From a virus, in IMG/VR virus record IMGVR_UViG_3300032116_015700, positions 1-64,000 of that record: a stretch of 64,000 bases of DNA; one strand, given 5' to 3'. A program made the translations under genes and the position numbers. Under the pieces are notes generated by a model. The model had not been told where the DNA came from. It worked only from the letters and a program-made list of their open reading frames with translations, and did not search any database. The stretch's first letter is position 1, and each line of letters starts with the position of its first letter. Positions 42,896 to 52,800 of this stretch are shown in pieces.

Positions 42896-43795
42896 TTACT
42901 TAAAGTTTAATGGAATTGAAGCAAAATTAGATAAACCTGTGCAGTTATTAAAACAATCAACTCCCGATGGTGTTGGTACTCTATTCCAAAGTTCTGGTGC
43001 TGTACCTGTTAAAGAATTTGTAGTTGTACTCATATTGTAACAACTATTAAAAATTGTTACAGAAGTATTAAAGGTAAATTGTAAAACGTTTGTTAATGAT
43101 AAACAGTTTCTAAATGTACCCGAAAAGTTTGTTGCTAATGTGTTTTGGTCAAATAATGTTGATGGTACTGATGTTAAACCGGTACACGCAAAAAAGCAAG
43201 AAGAAAATATAGTTGCACTTGTATTTGCATCAAATAATCCCGAAGGCACTGTTGATAACGTTGGTATGGATGAAAACGTATCCGAAAATGTTGTTGCTAA
43301 AGGAGAGAATGCAAATATATCCGAAGGTATCGTTGTTATACGTGTGGCTCTCATAAAATTTGCAAATGAACGCATTTCATTTAAGCCATCGTAGCCACCA
43401 ACTGCACTCATACTTGCACTTGAAGGTATAGATGTAATATTTACACATCCATAAAAATTTATAGTTCTAGAACCAACACTACCCCATTGAACAATCGCTG
43501 TTATTAAATTTCTAATTGATGCCGAATTATTTACTGTAAAGCCAGGCATTAATCCGCTAATTGTAATTGTATATGTTCCAGCAGAAACATAAGTATGAAT
43601 TCTTGCTACCGAAGAAGAAGAAGTTATTAAACCAGAATTAGAACCATCTCCCCAATCTATATTAAGATTTGGAGAAAGACCTCCAAAATCAGATAATGGA
43701 CAAGTAAAAACGGTGTTTGCCGCTGTTGTTGTTACTTGAAATTTAAAAGGAAACGTTTCTTCTCCCGTTGGTATTAATTTTCTTGCTATACTCAT
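42896..43795 (-). CDS. PKD/BspA-like surface adhesin
   Basis: 299 aa. A first domain contains LNIDWGDGSNSGLI and HTYVSAGTYTITISG, the PKD-like signature. It is followed by BspA/DUF285-type leucine-rich repeats of about 24 residues: MRSFANFMRATRITTIPSDIF, FSDTFSSIPTLSTVPSGLF, FSSCFFACTGLTSVPSTLF, FSGTFRNCLSLTNV. Such repeats bind proteins or glycans, so it may be a fibre tip or accessory adhesin. It sits between the 3513-aa fibre and the chaperone. Confidence 0.75.
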   Translation of the reverse strand: MSIARKLIPTGEETFPFKFQVTTTAANTVFTCPLSDFGGLSPNLNIDWGDGSNSGLITSSSSVARIHTYVSAGTYTITISGLMPGFTVNNSASIRNLITAIVQWGSVGSRTINFYGCVNITSIPSSASMSAVGGYDGLNEMRSFANFMRATRITTIPSDIFAFSPLATTFSDTFSSIPTLSTVPSGLFDANTSATIFSSCFFACTGLTSVPSTLFDQNTLATNFSGTFRNCLSLTNVLQFTFNTSVTIFNSCYNMSTTTNSLTGTAPELWNRVPTPSGVDCFNNCTGLSNFASIPLNFK

Positions 43796-43806
43796 AACTC
43801 TAATTA

Positions 43807-46800
43807 TTAACTAATATTTTTTCCTACTACAAATCCGTAATATGTTGTACCACCATTAAATGTAAAGAATGTTAATACATCCGTACCGGCTGATGTTAAT
43901 ACAGGTGCTGTACCACCTGGCCAATCAACACTTGCTGGCCATGTTATAGCAAATGCTCCCGCATTTACTGTTGTTAAAGTAAATCCAAACGCGTTTGAAG
44001 CAGGTGGATTACTAAATGCTATTGTTGCGGCTCCATTAAATTGTCTTCTAAAGTTATTACCGGTTGAAAGGTCAATTGTTACACTTCCACCAGTTCCTTG
44101 GTCTGCATAAGTTTCTCTAAATGTTGTTGCTGATATGAAAGTACTTGCAGCAATTGAAGTTGTTACTGTCACATTTCCGGTAATAGCCAATGTACTACCA
44201 TTGAATGTCATATTATCTTCAACTCTTACATTCGGAGGTGTTCCTTCTAATGTTAATACACCATTATCAAGCGTACCACTAAATGATGCGAATCCAGAAG
44301 TACCATTTGTACCATTTACACCAGAACTACCGTTTGTCCCCGATGTTACTCCTAATGCTGAAGTACCAGACGTTCCACTTACACCAGCACTACCCGATGT
44401 ACCAGATGAAATTCCTGGTGTTGATGTGCCCGAAGAACCCGATGTTCCACTAAATCCATCAGTACCAGATGTACCAGAAGTAAAGCCTGGAGGAGTTGTT
44501 CCTGAAGTACCTGATGTACCTGCGTCTCCTTGCGAACCTTGTGCTCCAGATGTACCAGAAGTTCCACTACTTCCAAAGAATGTACCATTTAGACCAGAAC
44601 TACCAGAAGTGCCAGATGTACCATCGGTACCTGTACTACCAGAGCTTCCAGCTGAACCATTTGTTCCATTTACACCCGAAGTGCCATTTGAACCAGAGCT
44701 TCCTGCAGTTCCACTACTTCCAAAGAATGTACCATTTAGACCAGAGGAACCCGAACTACCAGATGTTCCATCAGTACCACTTACTCCAGAACTACCTGCG
44801 GTGCCAGTTGAGCCTGAACTACCCGATGTTCCACTACTTCCAAAGAATGTACCATTTAATCCACTGCTACCTGAACTACCTGAAGTACCAGATGTTCCAC
44901 CGGTTCCGTCCAATCCAGATGAACCTGCGGTACCTGTACTACCCGAACTTCCTGCGGTACCAGATGAACCAAAGAATGTACCATTTAATCCTGAACTACC
45001 AGAAGAACCTGATGAACCAGCTGAGCCAGTTGTACCTCCACTACCAGATGTACCCGATTCGCCTGAAGAACCAGAAGAACCCGATGAACCACTACTACCA
45101 AAGAATGTACCATTTAGACCAGAACTACCTGAAGAACCCGAACTTCCACTTATACCCGATGTACCGTCTACGCCACTTGTCCCTCCGGTGCCCGATGTAC
45201 CTGTGGTACCAGATGAACCAAAATAAGTTCCATCTAAACCAGATGTACCTCCACTACCCGAAGTGCCATCAGTACCAGAGAGCCCGCTAGAGCCTGAAGT
45301 TCCATCTAATCCAGATGAACCTGCAGTACCAGTGGTACCGTTTGTACCCGATGTACCCGAACTTCCAAAATATGTACCATCTAAACCAGATGTACCTGCT
45401 GAGCCAGTTGTACCATCCGAGCCGCTACTACCAGAGCTTCCTCCACTACCAGATGAACCAGAACTACCCGAACTTCCCGATGTACCTGATGAACCAAAGA
45501 ACGTTCCATTCAAACCAGAAGAACCGGATGAGCCAGAACTACCAGATGTACCGGATGTGCCTCCACTTCCACTACTACCATCGGTACCAGATGAGCCGGA
45601 TGTGCCACTACTTCCATCTATACCACTCGTACCATCAGAACCAGTTGTACCAGATGAGCCCGTTGTTCCTGAACTACCAGATGAACCTGCACTACCCGAT
45701 GAACCTGCTGAACCAGATGAGCCATCAGTACCGCTACTACCATCACTGCCAGAGGTGCCCGAAGTACCTTCAGAGCCGGTTGTACCAGAAGACCCGGTTG
45801 TACCAGATGAACCTGATGTTGATGATGAACCCGATGAACCCGAACTACCTGAGCTTCCACTTGTACCATCAATTCCACTTGTGCCATCAGAGCCAGTTGT
45901 ACCGGATGAACCCGTTGTGCCACTGCTACCTGCGGTGCCAGAACTTCCTCCCGAGCCGGAACTACCATCAGTACCCGAAGAACCTGCAGTTCCAGAGGAA
46001 CCAGAACTACCCGATGAACCTGATGTACCCGAACTTCCTGAACTTCCTGATGAACCTGAGCTGCCCGCTGAACCGCTACTACCATCAGTACCAGATGAAC
46101 CATCACTTCCGCTTGTACCAGAACTACCCGAACTTCCTGAACTTCCTGATGAACCAGATGTGCCAGATGTACCCGATGTACCGGATGTGCCATCAACACC
46201 TGAAGAACCTGCAGTACCAGAGCTTCCAGATGTACCCGAAGAACCTGTTGTACCAGATGAACCCGTTGTGCCTGAGCTGCCACTAGTACCACTACTACCA
46301 GATGTTCCTGAACTTCCAGAACTACCAGATGAACCTGATGAACCTGTGGTACCAGAACTTCCACTTGAGCCAGAACTACCCGAACTACCAGATGTTCCCG
46401 ATGTGCCATCTACTCCGCTTGTTCCTGAACTTCCTGAAGTACCTGCTGAACCCGTAGTACCAGATGAGCCGGAACTTCCTGAGGTGCCACTTGTACCGGA
46501 TGTGCCCGATGTGCCTCCACTACCTGAAGTACCTGATGTGCCCGCTTCACCACTACTACCTGAAGTTCCCGAAGTACCAGATGTACCATCTGAACCAGAT
46601 GTTCCCGATGAGCCTCCACTACCAGAACTACCACTTGTGCCGCTTGTACCAGATGTACCACCCGTACCTGCAGTTGCAGATGAACCAGAACTTCCTGATG
46701 TACCAGAACTTCCTGAGGTGCCAGATGAGCCTCCGGTACCAGTTGTACCTGATGTGCCTGCAGTACCTCCTGAACCAGAAGTACCTCCACTACCTGATGT

Positions 46801-49800
46801 TGCAGATGTACCAGAACTACCCGAACTTCCTGAGGTGCCAGATGTACCAGAACTTCCTGATGTGCCACTTGTACCAGAAGAACCAGATGTGCCTCCACTA
46901 CCTGATGTTCCCGATGTACCATCTGAACCAGTTGTACCAGAACTTCCAGATGTACCAGAACTTCCTGAGGTGCCACTTGTGCCAGAAGAACCCGATGTGC
47001 CACTTGTGCCAGATGTGCCGGATGTGCCCGAACTTCCAGAACTACCAGATGTGCCGGAGCTTCCACTTGTACCTGCAGTGCCACTACTTCCAGATGTACC
47101 AGAACTACCAGATGAACCTGTTGTACCAGAGCTTCCGCTTGTACCAGAGCTGCCGCTAGAACCTGATGAGCCGGAAGTACCAGATGAGCCGGAACTTCCT
47201 GAACTTCCGCTAGAGCCAGAGCTTCCGGAAGTTCCAGCAGTACCAGATGAACCAGAACTACCAGAAGAACCTGATGAACCATCGGTACCAGATGTGCCAC
47301 TAGAACCCGAACTACCTGCAGAGCCAGTTGAGCCAGAAGTACCAGAAGTTCCCGATGAACCAGATGAACCATCAAAACCAGAAGTACCACCTGTACCAGA
47401 AGAACCTACCGCTGCTGCTACGTTTCTATATGCTAATCTTTTTGTTATTGGGTCCCAAATTACCACCTCATTTGAAGAACCAGATGGTAAACTTTGTAAT
47501 GCTACACTACTACTAAAAAATACACTTCCACTTACACCTAAACTTCCACTAATTGTAAGTGATGCATTTATTGTTTGGTTTGTATTGATGTTTAAGAATG
47601 ATGATGTATCGGATGATGGGGTATTTAATGCAAACATTGCATAAGATGCAGTTCTTGCAAAAGTTATACTATCCATTCCCAATGGACCATCAACATCAGA
47701 TGAAAGTACATAGGATGCTGTCAATGATGTTTGTGCTAATCCACCATTTATAGTTACTAATACACCATCCGAGCCAGATGCAATTACATCAACACCCGAA
47801 CCACTAAAGTTAATTTTAGCAACTTGAGATTTTGTTAATGAACCGGTATGGAAAATAAATAAATCAGTTCCTCCACCTTGTCCAGCATTTAATGCGTAAG
47901 ATGCGGTTAATGCGTAAGATGAACTTACTGCACTAAATACCGCCATTGAAGATGTTTGGTTATTTCTTACATATTCATTTGCATTTGCTAATGATGCAGA
48001 TAAAGCCGAAAGTGATGCTGAATCAAATCCAGTTACCGCATCAGCAAATCCTGCTTTAACAGCGTATGATGCAGAAAGTACAGTACCAAACACTCTATCA
48101 CCAGGTATCGTACCATTAATCAATGAACCACCACTACCAATTACAACGTGTCCAGAGGTTAATCCAGCAAATATTAATTGAATAGTATCATCATCAATTG
48201 ATTTTACAGTACCAGGTATAATTTGGTCTTCCGAACCTGTTGCGTAAACTTGTACAACTGGATATCTAATACCCAAATTATGTACAATTGTTAAAGTACT
48301 TACATTATTAAAAGATACAGTTTCAGTTAATGAAGTTTCAGGTTGTGGTACAAAATATCCTCTCGCTTCGTCAAATCTTAAAATATCATATTCAGCAGAT
48401 GCAGTTGGTCCTACTCCTTGGAAATTGTATGTACCCAAGAATGAACCACTAACTAATGGAGAAAATAAATAATGACTTGCCGTAATTTCATTTGCTCTCA
48501 ATCTACCATCAACATAAGAATCACCCCAAACAAATGAAGATGTATTAACTACAAATCCTTTATCAGGTGAAATTGATGCCGTTGCTGAACCACTCTTTAA
48601 TATAAATGTTTCAAACGATAAGTTAGCAATATTGATATTTGTCAATCCACTACCATCACCAAAGAAAACAGAACCAGAGTTTGCTACAATGTTTCCACCT
48701 GTAACGAACAATGCACCGGTTACACTTAAGTTACCAGATACGAATGTTCTAGTTCCAATTTGCAATCCTTTATTTGGTGATATTACTGCTTCAACTGAAC
48801 CAGACTGAATTCTATCAATCTTTAAATCATCTAATGCTTCCGGTGGGATATTAAATAATCCACTACCATCTCCGTCATATCTTGCAGCAGTAATTGGTAC
48901 GTTTACATTTAATATATTTGGGTCAATAATAGCAACGCCTGAGCCAGAGTTAATTTTAAATAACTCCAAGTTTTCAATCGCATCAGGTGGGATATTAAAT
49001 AATCCGCCACCATCACCAAAATATATTGATGCTGTAATTGCACCACTAACCGCCAATGAGGCTGTAATTTCTGCTTTAAATGAGCCAGATTGAGGTGAAG
49101 TTATGACTTGAAATCTATCACCACTTGCTACCGATGCGGTTGCACTACCACTAGCAATCAAAGGAGATGCTGCCGCAACTACGTTTGTTAATTGAGAACC
49201 ATCTCCAACAAATGCAAACGCTGTAATACTACCACTAACATCTACAGAACCAGTAATTCTAGTTCCAATTTGTGAACCAGTTGCTCCGGTTGTTACAATA
49301 AATGTATCTCCACTTTGAACTGATGCTGTTGCCGAACCACTACCAATGAATGGTGCAGCTGCCGCTTGTACATTAGTAATATAAGAACCATCACCAACAA
49401 GATATTGTGCTTTAACACTTCCACTTACATCAATAGAACCAGTGAATCTAGAACCATATTGTACATCCAAACCACTACCAGTTGCTGCAGTTGTAATAAT
49501 AAATGTATCACCACTTTGAACGGATGCAGTTGCACTACCACTAGCAATTAATGGTGCTGCTGCCGCTTGTACATTTGTAATATATCTACCGTCACCAAAT
49601 AAGAATTCAGTTGCTCTTATACTTCCACTAACTTCAATAGAACCAGTGAATTGAGAACCAACTTGCGATTGTGTGAATGGAGTTATTACTCTAAATCCTT
49701 CATCAGGAGTAACCGATGCAGTTACTGAACCTGATTTGATTTCAGTACTAATAAGTGCATCTTCTGTTAATGCTGATTTTGGAATACGTCTTAAATAAGT

Positions 49801-52800
49801 ACCTTCAGCGTATATGAATGAACTAGAATCAATAAATAATCCGCCACTTATATCTGATATAAATAAACTACCACTTACTGAAACAGAACCTGTAAATTGA
49901 GATGCAATAGATGCCGTAAACGAACCATCTTCACCAAATGATGATGTAAATGGAGTTAGTACAACGAATCCAAAATCAGGAGATACCGATGCTGTTACGG
50001 ATCCAGATTTAATTTCAGCAGATATTAATGCATCTTCAGTAAGTGCTGAACGAGGTATGTTTCTTAAATATGCACCCTCTCCAAAGAAATTAGAAGATGA
50101 TTCAAGCAATAATGCTCCAGAAGTTGCATTTATTATCATACTACCAGTAATCAATAAGCTACCGGTAAATTGTGAACCACTATCTACGGATTCTACTTTA
50201 AATCCATAATCAGGTGCTACTGAAGCGGTTACGCTTCCACTCGCTATACGGAATACTTCTTCTGATAATGCTGAACGAGGTATATCAAATAATCCTCTAC
50301 CACTACCACTATACATTGAAGCGGTTAATGTACCTTCTATTTTAGTTGCACCAATAAATTTAATTTCCGCAGGTATTACAATTGAATCTACAATATTCAT
50401 TGTACCTGCCATAGATGAATGCAATTGACAGTTATAATACAAAACATTTGGAGAACCAGATGGTGGAGTAAATGTTATTGTTCCATTATCAGTACCATTG
50501 TTAGATACTCCACTATTATATTGATTTGCAGTACCTGTTGTTTGTGTTGTCTTAATTAAGAATGGGTGTCCACTTGCATTTATGTTAAAAGTATGAGTGA
50601 CACCTCTTACTAAAGTAAGTGTTGGATTTGAACCTTGTATTGAACCACTAAACACATACTCACCACTTCCATTATTAGTTACATTATAAACAGGAAATAA
50701 AGATGAAGTTAGTACTTCTCTTGCCGATGATGAAACTATAAAACTACCACTAATTGTGGAATATGTATTAACCTCAAATCCTCTATCAGGTGCTATTGAT
50801 GCTGTTACACTTCCACTAAATATTTTTGTAGAATCAATTGCTAAATTGGCTAATGTAATATTTGTTAATTTAGAACCATCCCCAACAAAGAAAGAACCAC
50901 TTTCTACATAAAGACTTCCACTTACTCTTACACTACCAGTAAAGAATGAACCACTTGCGGCAGATTTAACTACAAATCCAAAATTAGGTGAAACTGATGC
51001 CGTTACTGAACCAGATTTGATTTCAGTTGATATCAATGCATCTTCACTTAATGCATTTCTTGGAATATTTCTTAAATAAGTACCTTCACCAAAATATGCA
51101 GATGATGAATCTAAAATTAATGAGCCCGATGTTGTTGTTACTCTTAAACTTCCAGTTATAGCAACACTACCCGTTATTCTAGAACCCAAATCTGACGATT
51201 CAACGATAAATCCTCTATCAGGTAATGCAGAGGCAGTAACACTACCACTTGCAATTCTAAATAATTCTTGCGAAAGTGCTGAAAACGGAATATCTGTCAA
51301 TCCAGCACCACTACCACTAAATACCGATGCGGAAACTCCCATTCTAAATCTTGCACTGCCACTTACACTTAAACTACCACTAAATGCAGAACCACTTGCT
51401 ACTGAATTTACTACAAATCCAAAATTAGGTGCTACTGAAGCGGTAACGCTACCACTAAAGATTTTAGAAGTATCTAAATCAGATATTGCGGAACGAGGTA
51501 TATCAAATAAATTTCTACCGCTACCAGAATATGATGAACCGGATGATAAGAATACACCACCTCCACTTATGAATAAACTTCCACTAAATCTTGAACCACT
51601 TGTTATTGATTCTACTCTAAATCCAAAATTAGGTGCTACCGATGCGGTTACACTACCACTAGCAATTAACGAAATATCAAAAGATAAAGCAGAACGTGGA
51701 ATATCGTAAAGAAATCTACCACTACCACTAAATGAAGAACCCGTCTCCAAAAATACACCACCACCAGTAATAAACAACGAACCAGTGAATCTAGAACCAA
51801 ATTCAGCAGATTCAACTTTAAAACCAACACTATCAGGATTTACTGATGCGGTTACACTACCACTTGAAATTCTGTTTGATACTTCCGATGGAACATTTCT
51901 CAATCCACTACCATCTCCTACAAAAGAACCAGATACTAAAGAAGCACTGACTATAAAAGCTCTCAAACTACCACTTATATCAACAGAACCTGTAAATTGA
52001 GAACCATACGCTGAGCCCGTTCTATCGGTTTCAACTTTGAATCCAAAATCAGGTGTTGTTGATGCGGTAATTGAACCTGATGCTATTCTAAATGCATCAC
52101 CGGTAAATGCAGAACGTGGAATATTAAATAATCCACTACCATCTCCTTGAAAGAATGAACCACTAAAAGAGCCTGTAAATTCCCTTGCTCTTACATAATC
52201 TCTTACATACAATCCACCACTTATAGCAGTATTGCCTTCAAATAAAATTCTATCTTGAAGATATAAGTTATCAACTATACTCATTGATGCACCCATCGCA
52301 GAGTGGAATTGACACTGATAAAATAAAGTATCAGGTGAACCCGAAGGAGGTGTGAAATATACTGAACCACTATCTTCACCGTTATTTACAACTCCAGTAT
52401 TATATTGTGCTGCTGTACCAGTTGTGGCAGTTGTTTTTATAAAGAAAGGATGCCCGTTTGCATTTACTTCAAAGCGGTAAGTTACCCCTCTTACTAAAGT
52501 CAATGCTGGGTTTTGTCCACTTGCTGCACCATCAAATACATATGCAGATGAACCAGCTGAAGTTACATAAAAATAATTTGGTATTGATGAGGTTGCTAGC
52601 GGTTCTGCTGAAGATGATACTACAAAACTACCACTAATTGTTGAACGAGTATTTACAGTAAATCCGTAATCTGGTGTAATTGATGCGGTATATGAACCAC
52701 TAAATATTTTTGATGTATCTAAATCAGATATTGCCGTTTTTGGAATATCAAAAAGGAATCTACCGCTACCAGAATAAGAACCAGAATATAATTCTACTCT

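Noticed and set aside
39285-47405. CRISPR-like array from regularly spaced short repeats
   Set aside because: The units are nine-base codon triplets of a continuous reading frame without spacers.
45263-47644. Long plus-strand open frame of repeated PEVPDVPELP type (also at 44135, 40055 and 39248)
   Set aside because: It is the mirror of the Gly-X-X tracts: antisense Gly codons read as Pro in this frame. The real protein is on the minus strand, and these frames have no promoter or ribosome site I can see.
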